64,000 bases of DNA, taken from positions 108,890 through 172,889 of the forward strand of contig NZ_PVTR01000003.1 of assembly GCF_003003005.1 (NCBI RefSeq), in the 5' to 3' direction. This DNA comes from Mongoliibacter ruber (GTDB taxonomy: Bacteria; Bacteroidota; Bacteroidia; Cytophagales; Cyclobacteriaceae). Below are positions 7,679-18,268 of the stretch, in pieces (the first letter of the stretch is position 1; the number at the start of each line of letters is the position of its first letter). The translations under genes and the position numbers were made by a program. The notes under the pieces are model-generated. The model saw only the letters and a program-made list of their open reading frames with translations. It had not been told where the DNA came from and searched no databases.

Positions 7679-10600
7679 TCAATTGACCTTTAAAAATACC
7701 GGGCTATCATTATTCCTCAAGGCAACGATGTGTTTTTCTCCTTTGATGGTTATGACCTGACATTGTCTATATTCTCCCCAAAATGCATCAGAGGGGAAGT
7801 CCAAAAGTATTTTTTCTATCCCTTTCTCAGTGACTTCCATCAGTGTAAGGGGTTGGGCAGAAGCATTTCCCAAATCTGTTCTGAATCCAAAAAAATTACC
7901 AAGTGACAGGATCAATTGCCTACCGTTTTCATCATCAAAAATAATAAAATCCCTGATCGGACTGAATTGGGCTTCTAAAGGGAATGGGAAAAACCGACTA
8001 GGACCATTTTTTTCAAAACTCAACATACCGGATTCTTGATGGTTAAAGACCAATTTATTGGCCTCCGCTAAGACAGACTTTTCAAACAAATCCTCTGGAG
8101 TCTTGACCTGACTGTAAGCTTTGTAATCTATATGCACCCGCTTGATCCCTGGCAACTGGCGCATCAAATCGTCTCTACTAGCAAAAGGGACCAGGTAACC
8201 ACTCATATAATGGAAGATTACAGGCTCATTTTGGCCATTATTATCAAAATCATGGTGGTACAGGTACACAGGATTTTCCTCACTCGCTTTCAATTTGGAA
8301 TTCAAACCTAAGTTCCCCAAAAGCAATTGTTGACCAGAGTCCGATTCTATCAAGCGCAAACCTGTGTACCAACCTGCGAAAGCGCCCAATTCTTTTTCCC
8401 AAAGCCTTTCAAAATGCCCTTCTCTGTTTTGCTTGTAAATCTGAAGTGGATTCCACTCCCCTGCCAATACCAATTCTTTTTCGCCATCTACTGTAAGGTC
8501 TGCCCATATGGCTTTTTGAATCATGCCAAATGAGATGTCTTTCCCGAAATACTTTTCGGTCATGTCAGTAAACCTCCCTTTACCATCATTGACCAGCAAA
8601 TAAGACTTCGGACTCGCCCCATAATCTCCCGTCACTGAAGAAGCACCCACAAAAATGTCTGGGTAGCCATCTCCGTTGATATCATGTAGAGCTACCGTAG
8701 AGGTGTTTTCTCCAATCGGAGGAAGGGCATTCATGGCAAATGAAAAACCCCCTTTACCGTCGTTGATAAATACCCGATCAAAATTAAAAATCTCTCCTGT
8801 CTTAAATTCATTGCCTCCACTTCCTACATACAGATCCGGATAGCCATCTCCATTCAAATCTTCCAAGACAGCAACCACATCTTCTGCCATTTTGAGTTGT
8901 TCAAAAACAGGCATATCCTGCTTGCTGAAGCTACCATCCTGATTTTGAAAGAAAACCGAAGAAGCTTGTCCTTTGGCGCCACCCAAAAACAAATCATCTA
9001 AACCATCCCCATTTACATCACCTACGGCCAATGCCGGACCTTCTGTTCCATACCTTCTGGGCATAAGGTATTCCCTTCTAAATTCGTCAAATGCTATATT
9101 CTCTTCATGCTTCCAATCCAAATCAACCTCAGCTATAGAAAGAACAGGTGAAGAAAAAGACTTCTTGGGGAATAAGGTAGTCTTACCCTTCCCTTTTTGA
9201 AGTTCTAGTTTTTGGTTGGCATCGAAACTCCCAAAATTCTCTGTCTGATCTACAGCCCAGCTGACAAGTACGGAATCCACCTTTTCTTTTTCACCCAATC
9301 CGAATGTCAAAACTGTCGATCCACCGGACTGAAATCCCCTAGAGGTACTCAAAGTTTGATGATAAACATCACCATTAGCATATATCCAAACTTGGGCACC
9401 TATACCAAACACATTTTGGGTATCTCCTTTAAGTTCTACCTGGAAAAATGCATTTTCTGATTTTTCAGAACTCCAATTTCTATAAATAAAAGCTTCTTGG
9501 TCGAGGTTATTGATCACCAAATCCAGATCTCCATCATTATCCAAATCAGCATATGCGGAACCATTGGAATAGGAAACTTGGTCAAGCCCCCATTGGGCAG
9601 CAACATTTTCAAATTGCAATTTGGAAGATTGCCTGAAGGCATAATTGGGCAGCTTCATGGTAGGCAACATGTCCACCTGTTTCTGTTGGATTTCCTTTTC
9701 AGATAATCCTGGCGAAGGTTCCTGACTGTATTGAATAAAATCCAGGTCATTGGGTCTTTTGACAATGCCATTGGTCACATGAATATCAGGAAAACCATCA
9801 TTGTCCATGTCAAAAATCAAAGGTGACCAACTCCAGTCTGTGGCAAAAGTATTGGTCAACAAGGCGATGTCACTGAATTTACCATTACCGCGGTTCAATT
9901 GCAGGTGGTTGCGTACATACTGGTCACCATAACCCATTCTCTTTTTCACATCAAAGACTTCCTGTTTGTCCTCTCCAACGGATTTCATCCAAATCTCAGG
10001 GTCTTCAGGAAGCATATCTGTGGTAAATATATCAGGCAACCCATCCAAATTGATGTCAGACAAATCATTCCCCATGCTGTAGCGGCTGGTGCTGGCGATA
10101 TAATCTTTGAGCGATTCCACAAAAGTCCCATCACCCTGATTGATGTACAGGTAATCGTCTTCCGTAAAATCGTTAGACACATAAATATCCAACCAACCGT
10201 CTTGATTAACGTCAGCAATACCCACTCCCAATCCAAAACCCAAGCTACTGGAAAGTATGCCAGCTTCCAGTGTGACATCCTCCATTTTTTCTACGCCTTC
10301 ACTTAGTAGGTTTTTGTATAGCCTGTCTCCTCCTTTTTCATCTACTGAAGTAAACTTGGTGTCTGCATGGGAAAAAACTTCGGGTTTTTTGATAGAATGA
10401 TTCAATAAATAAAGGTCCAAATCCCCATCCTGATCATAATCAAAAAATAAGGCATGCGTGGAAAACCCAACAAAGTCAATCCCATATTTTTCGGCTTCTT
10501 CGGTAAATGTAAGGTCACCGTTATTGATATAAAGACGATTTTTACCTTCCAAGCCTTTGTAGTCTCCTACTTGGCAGACATAAATATCCAACAATCCATC

Positions 10601-10984
10601 CCCGTTGACATCCGCCATGGTCACCCCTGTAGACCAACCTCCAGCACCGTTTACACCGGCAGATTGTGTAATGTCTTCAAACTGGAAATCACCCTTGTTG
10701 AGGTACAGCTTGTTTTCTCCCTGATTGGATGTAAAGTAAATATCAACCAGACCATCATTGTTGATGTCCCCTAGAGCCACACCGCCGCCATTGTAGAAAT
10801 AGAGGTACTCAATGATATTCAGGCTATCAGATGACGTGAGGTCATTTCGAAAGTCAATACCCGTCTCATCCGAAGAGAGAAGCTCAAATAGGGTGTCTTC
10901 CCGGGAGTCCGGAGCACAGGAAAAGCAAGCAATTGTGATCAAAAAAACACATATTCCAAACTTCCTCATTTCTGTATATCTCAT
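7679..10984 (-). CDS. FG-GAP/VCBS-repeat and ASPIC/UnbV lipoprotein, copy 1
   Basis: A 1,101-residue exported lipoprotein (ACFSC). It is built from two blocks of FG-GAP/VCBS beta-propeller blades flanking an ASPIC/UnbV domain at about residues 520-600 (VFGIGAQV ... GFQSGGSTVLTFGLG). At least ten calcium-binding loops of type DxNxDGxxD are visible, for example DINNDGLVD, DVNGDGLLD, DYDQDGDLD and DMDNDGFPD. Such proteins are sometimes annotated RNA-binding or CRTAC1-like; their bacterial function is not established. It follows copy 2 by 13 bases and is last in a minus-strand cluster headed by SusC/SusD. I use the start at 10984, with a second ATG at 10969 that also gives a good signal peptide. 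A large surface or periplasmic partner of SusCD is the inferred role. Confidence 0.9.
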   Translation of the reverse strand: MRYTEMRKFGICVFLITIACFSCAPDSREDTLFELLSSDETGIDFRNDLTSSDSLNIIEYLYFYNGGGVALGDINNDGLVDIYFTSNQGENKLYLNKGDFQFEDITQSAGVNGAGGWSTGVTMADVNGDGLLDIYVCQVGDYKGLEGKNRLYINNGDLTFTEEAEKYGIDFVGFSTHALFFDYDQDGDLDLYLLNHSIKKPEVFSHADTKFTSVDEKGGDRLYKNLLSEGVEKMEDVTLEAGILSSSLGFGLGVGIADVNQDGWLDIYVSNDFTEDDYLYINQGDGTFVESLKDYIASTSRYSMGNDLSDINLDGLPDIFTTDMLPEDPEIWMKSVGEDKQEVFDVKKRMGYGDQYVRNHLQLNRGNGKFSDIALLTNTFATDWSWSPLIFDMDNDGFPDIHVTNGIVKRPNDLDFIQYSQEPSPGLSEKEIQQKQVDMLPTMKLPNYAFRQSSKLQFENVAAQWGLDQVSYSNGSAYADLDNDGDLDLVINNLDQEAFIYRNWSSEKSENAFFQVELKGDTQNVFGIGAQVWIYANGDVYHQTLSTSRGFQSGGSTVLTFGLGEKEKVDSVLVSWAVDQTENFGSFDANQKLELQKGKGKTTLFPKKSFSSPVLSIAEVDLDWKHEENIAFDEFRREYLMPRRYGTEGPALAVGDVNGDGLDDLFLGGAKGQASSVFFQNQDGSFSKQDMPVFEQLKMAEDVVAVLEDLNGDGYPDLYVGSGGNEFKTGEIFNFDRVFINDGKGGFSFAMNALPPIGENTSTVALHDINGDGYPDIFVGASSVTGDYGASPKSYLLVNDGKGRFTDMTEKYFGKDISFGMIQKAIWADLTVDGEKELVLAGEWNPLQIYKQNREGHFERLWEKELGAFAGWYTGLRLIESDSGQQLLLGNLGLNSKLKASEENPVYLYHHDFDNNGQNEPVIFHYMSGYLVPFASRDDLMRQLPGIKRVHIDYKAYSQVKTPEDLFEKSVLAEANKLVFNHQESGMLSFEKNGPSRFFPFPLEAQFSPIRDFIIFDDENGRQLILSLGNFFGFRTDLGNASAQPLTLMEVTEKGIEKILLDFPSDAFWGEYRQCQVITIKGEKHIVALRNNDSPVFLKVN

Positions 10985-10997
10985 TAATGTTAAAAAC

Positions 10998-13900
10998 TCA
11001 GAACGTCCAAAATTCTACGGCGTCATTGTTTTTGATCACCATCAAAAGATTTTTGTCATTTCTTTTGACCAAGTGAAGGTCTCTTATATCTCCGTGCAAT
11101 TGCAGTCCATGTTGCTTATTGGGTAAATAATTGAAGGTTCCATCTCCATTCCCGATCAAGACTTCGCCATAGCTGCCATCATACTGCCCAACCTCAGGTT
11201 TGGCTCCTTTCAGATTTCCTCCTAAAATCAGGTCCTCAATCCCATCTCCATTCACATCCGTCACCAAAATACTGTAGATCCATGACCGTTGTGCCATTCT
11301 TGGCAATGGTTTGATCTCAAATTTACCCTCTCCTTTATTCAACATAATGGCTGATTCCCTGAAATTCAATTCCTGCATCACTGCATTTCTCAATTCAGTA
11401 GGGGTGAAAATATCCTCCATGTACTTGTTGTTGTAAGTGCTGTATTTCAAGAATCTCTTCTTGATAGAAGGCACCTGCATTTCTAATTGGTGCTTCAGCG
11501 TAAAGGGTATATGACGGCTGCCTTCCTTTTGTACAAACAAATGCTCAACTGAGCCATTTTGATCGAAATCATTGACAAACATCCGAATAGGTCGTTCAGT
11601 AGTCGGCTTAAATCGACTGTTTAACCCATGATTTCCCAACACAAAATCAGGCTTTCCATCTCCATTGAAATCTCCCACCGCAATGGCCTGATACCAGCCT
11701 TTGAAATCATCAAGCTCAGGCATTTCAAGTTTTTCGAATTGCCCACCTGTATTGCGCAAAATGGTTGGAGCCATCCATTCCCCCACCAAAATCAAGTCTT
11801 CTACACCATCTCCATCATAATCCACCAAGACAGCATCAGTGACCATACCTATCTCTTTCAGGTCAGGAGCAAATTGTTCTGTACCGTCGGTAAACTTCCC
11901 GTTTCCATCATTGAGCAAGATCATACTGCTCGCGTTGACACCATAAAGAAAAGGAATCACCCTTGCTCCAACAAAAAGATCCAAGTCCCCGTCTCCGTCA
12001 ATATCCATGACTTTGACCACTTTGCTGCTGTGACGAAAACTGCCCAAACCGCTGTCCTCTGATTTTGAAAAATTTCCACGACCATCGTTGAGATAAAGCC
12101 TGTCTGCCAAGTCCAAGGCCCCAAAACCGGATTCATTTCCTCCCGAAGTCACAAATAGATCTAAGTGCCCATTGCCATTGGCATCAAAAAACACACCATG
12201 GGTATCTTCTGAAATCCTGTCCGACCTGAATGCTTCCTGTGGTGAAGCTTTGAATTGCCCTTCAGAAACCTGCAAAAACAATTGCCCGGGGAAACCTTTC
12301 GCTCCACCCAGATACAAATCCTGCAAGCCGTTGCCATTGACATCACCCCAAACAGCCTTAGGTCCCTCGGTGGATAGCATATGATAGGTCAGTCTGTCTC
12401 TATCAAAATCAACAGCCTGATTTTCTTTGTGCGTATATTCCAATATTGATGAAGCTTCTATTTTCTCGAAAATCTTCCCTTCAGGTTTTTTGAAAAAATG
12501 AAAATCTTCAGGAGCATCCTCAGCATCATCCCATTTCAAGGTCAGTGTTTGATTGCTGCTGATATCTTTCAATATATTGATCTTTCCATCAGGCCATCTT
12601 ACTTGGATTTCATCAATTGTGTCTATCTGACCCAGCCCAAAATTCAACCTTGGGTCAACAGAAGACTGAAAACCCCTGTTTGGCATTTGTTCCAAGTAAA
12701 ATTCCTTGTCATCAACCAACAACCTTACTTGAGCACCAATCGCAGCCGTATTGCCACCTTTTCCTTCCAGAACTACTTTGAGGTAATTGTTTTCCGGAAG
12801 AAATTCCAAGGTTCTATTTTTGAAGATAAGCACCTCATTGTTGACATTGTTGACCACCAAGTCCATGGTTCCGTCATTATTCAAGTCGCCGTAAGCGGAA
12901 CCATTAGAGTGGATAGGATCACCCAAGCCCCATTCATGGATCACATTTTCAAAGATTAAATCGCCTTTGTTTTTGTAGGCATAATTTGACACTGGATTGA
13001 CAGGCATGGGATCAATCAACTTCCGATAATCCACACCATCCTGTGAGATGATAGCCCTTTTGGTCTCTTCATTGTCAATAAAATTGAGGTAATCCAAGTC
13101 AGTCAGGTCTTGGTAAATACCATTGGCTACAAAAATATCCTTGAGGCCATCATTATCCATATCAAACATCAAGGCTGCCCATGACCAATCAGTGGCCTCC
13201 ACATTGGCCATTCTACCCATATCGCTGTAAGTGCCATCTCCATTGTTAATATGGAGCATATTCCGGGTGTATTGATAATGATAGCCATGCTCTACATTGA
13301 ACTGAAATTTATCCCAAGATTCGAAGGTGGTAATCTGTTTCAATCTCTCAGGTGGCTCAGGAAGCATCTCAGTCACAAAAATATCGAGATAGCCGTCATT
13401 GTTAATGTCTGCAATATCTGCTCCCATGGAAGCGGCGGAAGTCGAACGCATATAATCTGTGAGAGATTCAGAAAAGGTGCCATCCTGATTGTTGATATAC
13501 AGGTAGTCCCTTTCAAAGAAATCATTTGAAATAAAAATATCCATCCAACCGTCTCTATTGACATCGCCAATCGTGATCCCCAAACCAAATCCGATTATCG
13601 AGCCATAGATCCCAGCCTCTTCAGACACGTCGGTAAACTTATCTCCATCGTTCCTGAAAAGCTTATCTCCACCAACAGGGTCTCTTCTCGGCCTTTCGTT
13701 CTGCATTTTATTGAAACTCCCAATTGCCTGATAACTATTATTGAGCAGATAAACATCCAAGTCTCCATCATTGTCGAAATCAAAAAATACTGCATGCGTA
13801 GAAAAGCCCTGGTCAGCAAGACCATATTGCTCGGCCATTTCGGTGAAAGTTCCGTCTCCGTTGTTGATAAATAACTCGTTCTGCTTATTATCACCTTTGA

Positions 13901-14324
13901 TATCGCCTGAATTGCAGACGTAAATATCCAACAAGCCATCTCCATTGATATCGGCCATGGCAACTCCCGTGCTCCAAGCACGGGTACCAGCCACACCAGC
14001 CTCCTTGGTGACATCTCTGAATTTGAAATCTCCTTCGTTGAGATAAAGCTTATTTTCCCCCATATTGGAAGTAAGGTAAATATCCAAAAGCCCATCATTA
14101 TTGACATCACCCAAGGCTACTCCTCCCCCATTGTAAAAATTTCTATAGGTGAAAATGTTGAACTTCTCATCAAATTCCAGGTCATTTCTAAAATCCACTC
14201 CTGAATAAGACGAGTCAATTTTTTGAAAAAGGGTGTCTTTCTGTTCCTTTTTTTTCTCAGCACAAGAAAAGGAAGTAACAGCTACTACAAATATGAATAT
14301 ATATCCTAAACTCTTAAGCCTCAT
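10998..14324 (-). CDS. FG-GAP/VCBS-repeat and ASPIC/UnbV lipoprotein, copy 2
   Basis: A 1,108-residue paralogue of the genes on either side, with lipobox VTSFSC and a clear ASPIC/UnbV domain at about residues 523-580 (AAIGAQVRL ... GFQSSVDPRLNFGLGQ). The N-terminal propeller shares with its paralogues the block YNGGGVALGDVNNDGLLDIY and many DxDxDG calcium loops. The start overlaps the preceding small lipoprotein gene by 11 bases, implying translational coupling. Length, domain order and repeat number are nearly those of copies 1 and 3, so the cluster arose by tandem duplication. Copies 2 and 3 share the C-terminal stretch MYVNDFDQNGSVE or close to it, more like each other than copy 1. Confidence 0.91.
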   Translation of the reverse strand: MRLKSLGYIFIFVVAVTSFSCAEKKKEQKDTLFQKIDSSYSGVDFRNDLEFDEKFNIFTYRNFYNGGGVALGDVNNDGLLDIYLTSNMGENKLYLNEGDFKFRDVTKEAGVAGTRAWSTGVAMADINGDGLLDIYVCNSGDIKGDNKQNELFINNGDGTFTEMAEQYGLADQGFSTHAVFFDFDNDGDLDVYLLNNSYQAIGSFNKMQNERPRRDPVGGDKLFRNDGDKFTDVSEEAGIYGSIIGFGLGITIGDVNRDGWMDIFISNDFFERDYLYINNQDGTFSESLTDYMRSTSAASMGADIADINNDGYLDIFVTEMLPEPPERLKQITTFESWDKFQFNVEHGYHYQYTRNMLHINNGDGTYSDMGRMANVEATDWSWAALMFDMDNDGLKDIFVANGIYQDLTDLDYLNFIDNEETKRAIISQDGVDYRKLIDPMPVNPVSNYAYKNKGDLIFENVIHEWGLGDPIHSNGSAYGDLNNDGTMDLVVNNVNNEVLIFKNRTLEFLPENNYLKVVLEGKGGNTAAIGAQVRLLVDDKEFYLEQMPNRGFQSSVDPRLNFGLGQIDTIDEIQVRWPDGKINILKDISSNQTLTLKWDDAEDAPEDFHFFKKPEGKIFEKIEASSILEYTHKENQAVDFDRDRLTYHMLSTEGPKAVWGDVNGNGLQDLYLGGAKGFPGQLFLQVSEGQFKASPQEAFRSDRISEDTHGVFFDANGNGHLDLFVTSGGNESGFGALDLADRLYLNDGRGNFSKSEDSGLGSFRHSSKVVKVMDIDGDGDLDLFVGARVIPFLYGVNASSMILLNDGNGKFTDGTEQFAPDLKEIGMVTDAVLVDYDGDGVEDLILVGEWMAPTILRNTGGQFEKLEMPELDDFKGWYQAIAVGDFNGDGKPDFVLGNHGLNSRFKPTTERPIRMFVNDFDQNGSVEHLFVQKEGSRHIPFTLKHQLEMQVPSIKKRFLKYSTYNNKYMEDIFTPTELRNAVMQELNFRESAIMLNKGEGKFEIKPLPRMAQRSWIYSILVTDVNGDGIEDLILGGNLKGAKPEVGQYDGSYGEVLIGNGDGTFNYLPNKQHGLQLHGDIRDLHLVKRNDKNLLMVIKNNDAVEFWTF

Positions 14325-14913
14325 CTTCCATTTTGATCATGTCCGAAATATCCTTCACCCTCAAATCTAGCATTTCAACCCGTACAGAAGTCATACTCTT
14401 TTTAAAAATCCTAATCAACCTGTTTCCTTCTACACTGACCATGGCCTTGACGGACTTGTTTTTATTGCTTACTTCAAAAAATGAGTCTCCATACCAAGTT
14501 TCCATCAGGCCTACAACATCCTCCATCAATCTATCTACTTCAAATTCTTCATTTCCTGGAAACCATCCCGGATAACTGAATTCAATCGGCATAAAAAAAA
14601 GTCTGCCCTCTTCGAATGCAGGATAGAAATGCATGTTGACTTCTTTGCCAGATGGCACTTCAGGTTTATACAACACCTGAAGGTAATGAGAACCGTTGGT
14701 CAGAACACCTTTTTTATTCCATTCCCAGCAAGTCCCAAAAAACTCTTTTCTATCCATCCCGAATTTAAGATCCAAAAAAAGCTCTTCCACTACCTTGCCA
14801 GAAGCCAGCTCCTTTTCCTTTACTCTATCAAATTCTGTCTTAGGTTGGCATGCCATCACAACCGCTGTAATGGCAATGAAGTAAAACATATTAATAATTA
14901 ACCCAAATCTCAT
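14314..14913 (-). CDS. Small lipoprotein of the VCBS/ASPIC cluster, unknown function
   Basis: A 199-residue probable lipoprotein: a hydrophobic N-terminus (FYFIAITAVVMAC) is followed by a charged linker QPKTEFDRVKEKE. I do not recognise the fold. The body is a mixed alpha/beta sequence with many aromatic residues and no enzyme motif. It sits between VCBS/ASPIC copies 3 and 2, 21 bases after copy 3 and overlapping copy 2 by 11 bases, so it is almost certainly made with them. An accessory or assembly role for the large lipoproteins is a guess from position only. Confidence 0.8.
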   Translation of the reverse strand: MRFGLIINMFYFIAITAVVMACQPKTEFDRVKEKELASGKVVEELFLDLKFGMDRKEFFGTCWEWNKKGVLTNGSHYLQVLYKPEVPSGKEVNMHFYPAFEEGRLFFMPIEFSYPGWFPGNEEFEVDRLMEDVVGLMETWYGDSFFEVSNKNKSVKAMVSVEGNRLIRIFKKSMTSVRVEMLDLRVKDISDMIKMEDEA

Positions 14914-14934
14914 ATCTATAACTTCTCCTAATAT

Positions 14935-17900
14935 TTAGTCTCTGAACATATACCACTTGGGAAAATTATTGTTGCGGCTAACCATCAACAATACTCCCTG
15001 GTCGGTTTTTACCTTTTGAATATTTCGGATTTCTCCTTCCACATAAAGCCCTGATCTTTCGGCAGGAACGACGATGATTTCACCTGAGCTATTTTGCTGA
15101 AGAAGCCATCCATAACTCCCCATTTGTATTCCCAACTCCGGTTTTATTCTACTTTGGTTTCCCCCTAAAATCAAGTGCTTTTCGTTATTTTTGGCCAAAA
15201 CTCCAAGGCTTGCGTAAATCGGGGCATATTGTACTTCAGTGGGTAGATTTTCCCGTGTAAAGGTACCATTTCCTTTATTTTTATAAAGGGCAGACGACAA
15301 AGTCTTAGCTTCTAAAACCAAACTATTGTCAAGTATATCCTGGGAGAATAAATCCTCCATTTTCTTGTCTTTATATGCATCATAAGTCAAGAGTTGCTTT
15401 CTCAGCCCTGGCAACTGTTTGAGCAGGCTGGACTTGAGTACAAAAGGAAATTCTTCACCATTTTCATAGACAGTGAGGATTTGTTCCACACTTCCATTTT
15501 GATCAAAATCATTGACATACATGCGTAGAGGTTCGCTTTCAGAAGCCTGAAGCCGGGTATTTGTCCCAGAATTCCCAAAGAACAAATCCATCCGTCCATC
15601 TCCATCCCAATCCAAAACACTTACTGAATTCCAAAGACCTGAGGTGTTTTCAAATCCCAAATCCGTAGAAATATCTTCAAATGAACCTCCAGAAATTTTA
15701 TATATCTTAATAGGCATCCACTCTCCTACTACTACCAATTCATCCTGACCATCACCATCTACATCTGCCAACACTGCATCGGTCAACATGCCCATTTTTT
15801 CAAATTCTGGCACATTTACTCTTTCAAAGGTAGCATCACCTTTATTCCTAAACAATTTCAAATCTCCAGGCAATCCATATGCAAATGGTAAGTTCCGTAC
15901 CCCTACCAACAAGTCTATATTCCCATCCTGATCGTAATCCCAAGGCAAGGTGAAAGCGGAACTTTCTAAGTCTCGGGGCAAACCATTTTCTGACTGGGCA
16001 AAACTCCCTTTCCCATCATTAAGGTAGAGCCTATTTTGGTAATTAGCATTCCCAATCCCAAACTCCAAGCCACCACTGACCACATACAAGTCCATCAACC
16101 CGTTGCCATTGGCATCAAAAAACACTCCTGCAACATCTTCCGACAATTTGTTTTCTTCAAAAGTTTGAGAAACTTCAAAAGCCCCATTTCTCTTTTGCTT
16201 CAAGATGACAGAAGCTTGTCCTTTTGCTCCCGGGAAAAAAACATCATCCAAACCATCCCCATTGATGTCAGCCACGGCAGGGTTTGGGCCTTCGTTAGAA
16301 ATCATATGGAACCGCAACCTGTCCCTATCAAAGTCAATAAAATCACTTTCCTGGTGCTGCCAAGGAAAATCAACCTGCACTTCTTCCAAGAAGGTACTGA
16401 ATTCTTCCCTTGAAAAATCATATTCCTCAGTTATTTCATTTGGGCAAAGCACATGAATGGTATCCAATGCTGGATTATCAATTTGGGTCACCGAACCGTT
16501 TGGCCAAATTACTTCCAAAGCATCAATTGCTGATATTTCGCCCAATCCAAAATGCATGCGTGGATCAACAGAAGACATGTAGCCCTTGACAGGATTGTGT
16601 TCAGCATACCACATCTTCTCCCCTGACCGGATAGTCACCTGGGCTCCGAAATGCCTACCCAGATCCAATTGCACAAAATGATTGGTATAAAGCGATTCAC
16701 TGTTATTTTTGAAAATAAAGACCTCGCCATTGAGGTTGTTGACTATCAAATCAAGGTCTCCGTCATTGTCCAAGTCAGCATAAGCTGCTCCTGTGGAAAA
16801 TGTCTCTTGGTCCATCCCGACCTGGGCGGCCAATTCGGTAAAGTCAAAACCTCCATTATTTTTGAACAGAAAATTCCTCTGAGGTACTGAGGGAAAATTG
16901 TCAATCATGCTGATGAGCAGGGTTGAATCCTTTTTGTTTTGGGCAATCTGACTTTGATTGTGCACGTAATAGTCCACGTAGTCAAAGTCCGTCAAATCTT
17001 TTACTATTCCATTGGCTACAAAAATATCCCTATAGCCATCATTATCCATATCAAAAATCAAAGCTCCCCAAGACCAATCTGTGGCATGCACACCGGCCAT
17101 TCTGGAGATTTCAGCAAAATGAACTTGATCAGAATTAGGCTTGAAACCTAAGTTTCGCTGTAGTGTATTCCTGGTGAATTGATGAAAATAACCCGCCTTT
17201 ACATTGGCCTGGTATTTATCCCACTCTTCAAAAGGTGTCTTTGTCTTTACCCTTTCCAGTCTATTTGGAAGCATTTCGGTAATAAAAATATCCAACCAGC
17301 CATCATTGTCTAAGTCCGCAATATCTGCACCCATAGATCCCATGCTGATTTCTGTCATCATTTCTTCCAAGGCTTCTGTAAATGTCCCATCTCCATTGTT
17401 GATGTACAGGTAATCTTTTTCAAAAAAATCATTGGAAACATACAAGTCCGGCCATCCATCTTTGTTAAGGTCAGCCACGGTGACACCAAGTCCATATCCT
17501 ATTGCAGAACCGTAAATCCCGGCTTCTTCACTCACATCTGTAAAAAATCCACCATCATTCCGGTAGAGTTTATTTCCACCCATAGGATCTCTGACATCTC
17601 TTTGACCTATTCTCAGGTCATTCACCCCAACAGACCGGGCAGAGTTGTTCAGGAGGTACATATCCAGATCACCATCTTTGTCAAAGTCAAAAAAAACAGC
17701 ATGTTGAGATAATCCTTCATCAGCAATACCGTATGCTTTGGCACTTTCAGTAAAGGTCAAATCTCCATTATTGATGTAAAGAGAATTATACCTTTCCTCT
17801 CCACCTAATGGGCCTGACTTACAGATATAAATATCCAACAAACCGTCACCGTTCACATCTGCCATGGAAACACCAGTCGACCATATTCCAGGGACCGCCA

Positions 17901-18219
17901 GTCCAGCCTTCTCTGTAATGTCTTCGAATTGGAAATTCCCCTTGTTCAAATAGAGTTTATTTTCCGTTTGATTCCCCGCCAAAAAAATGTCGATCAGTCC
18001 ATCATTATTGATGTCTCCCAAAGCCACCCCGGCACCATTGTAAAAGTTCCTGAAAGTATATGGGTTGAAATTTTCATTATAGCTCAGGTCATTTCGAAAT
18101 GAAACACCAGTATCATCACTATCCATCAACTCAAACAGCATTTTTCCTTGCTGGGACTTTTCAGCACAGGAAAATAAGAGTAGTAAGATGGGCGCAAATG
18201 TGCTTAGAAAGGATCTCAA
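14935..18219 (-). CDS. FG-GAP/VCBS-repeat and ASPIC/UnbV lipoprotein, copy 3
   Basis: A 1,094-residue lipoprotein (LLLFSC) that is first of the three large paralogues in transcription order. ASPIC/UnbV lies at about residues 520-577 (HFGAQVTI ... GYMSSVDPRMHFGLGE). Calcium loops include DINNDGLID, DVNGDGLLD, DFDKDGDLD, DLNKDGWPD, DLDNDGWLD and DYDQDGNID. It begins about 100 bases downstream of the SusD stop, with a hairpin terminator in between. It is therefore expressed from its own promoter or by read-through from SusCD. The three genes share long DNA-level similarity, for example around the repeated CCATCATTATTGATGTC motifs, which makes gene conversion or recombination among them plausible. 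Confidence 0.91.
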   Translation of the reverse strand: MRSFLSTFAPILLLLFSCAEKSQQGKMLFELMDSDDTGVSFRNDLSYNENFNPYTFRNFYNGAGVALGDINNDGLIDIFLAGNQTENKLYLNKGNFQFEDITEKAGLAVPGIWSTGVSMADVNGDGLLDIYICKSGPLGGEERYNSLYINNGDLTFTESAKAYGIADEGLSQHAVFFDFDKDGDLDMYLLNNSARSVGVNDLRIGQRDVRDPMGGNKLYRNDGGFFTDVSEEAGIYGSAIGYGLGVTVADLNKDGWPDLYVSNDFFEKDYLYINNGDGTFTEALEEMMTEISMGSMGADIADLDNDGWLDIFITEMLPNRLERVKTKTPFEEWDKYQANVKAGYFHQFTRNTLQRNLGFKPNSDQVHFAEISRMAGVHATDWSWGALIFDMDNDGYRDIFVANGIVKDLTDFDYVDYYVHNQSQIAQNKKDSTLLISMIDNFPSVPQRNFLFKNNGGFDFTELAAQVGMDQETFSTGAAYADLDNDGDLDLIVNNLNGEVFIFKNNSESLYTNHFVQLDLGRHFGAQVTIRSGEKMWYAEHNPVKGYMSSVDPRMHFGLGEISAIDALEVIWPNGSVTQIDNPALDTIHVLCPNEITEEYDFSREEFSTFLEEVQVDFPWQHQESDFIDFDRDRLRFHMISNEGPNPAVADINGDGLDDVFFPGAKGQASVILKQKRNGAFEVSQTFEENKLSEDVAGVFFDANGNGLMDLYVVSGGLEFGIGNANYQNRLYLNDGKGSFAQSENGLPRDLESSAFTLPWDYDQDGNIDLLVGVRNLPFAYGLPGDLKLFRNKGDATFERVNVPEFEKMGMLTDAVLADVDGDGQDELVVVGEWMPIKIYKISGGSFEDISTDLGFENTSGLWNSVSVLDWDGDGRMDLFFGNSGTNTRLQASESEPLRMYVNDFDQNGSVEQILTVYENGEEFPFVLKSSLLKQLPGLRKQLLTYDAYKDKKMEDLFSQDILDNSLVLEAKTLSSALYKNKGNGTFTRENLPTEVQYAPIYASLGVLAKNNEKHLILGGNQSRIKPELGIQMGSYGWLLQQNSSGEIIVVPAERSGLYVEGEIRNIQKVKTDQGVLLMVSRNNNFPKWYMFRD

Positions 18220-18268
18220 AGCTATTAGAGTAATATTGGGCTAATTATTTCTATTTGGTATAAATCAA

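Noticed and set aside
9899-14110. Many long open frames opposite or shifted within the VCBS genes
   Set aside because: They are shadows caused by the repetitive, low-stop composition of the calcium-loop codons and lack starts, signals or homology.
7679-18219. RNA-binding function for the VCBS/ASPIC proteins
   Set aside because: The label comes from legacy annotation; the sequences show lipoprotein signals and calcium-loop propellers, with no RNA-binding domain.
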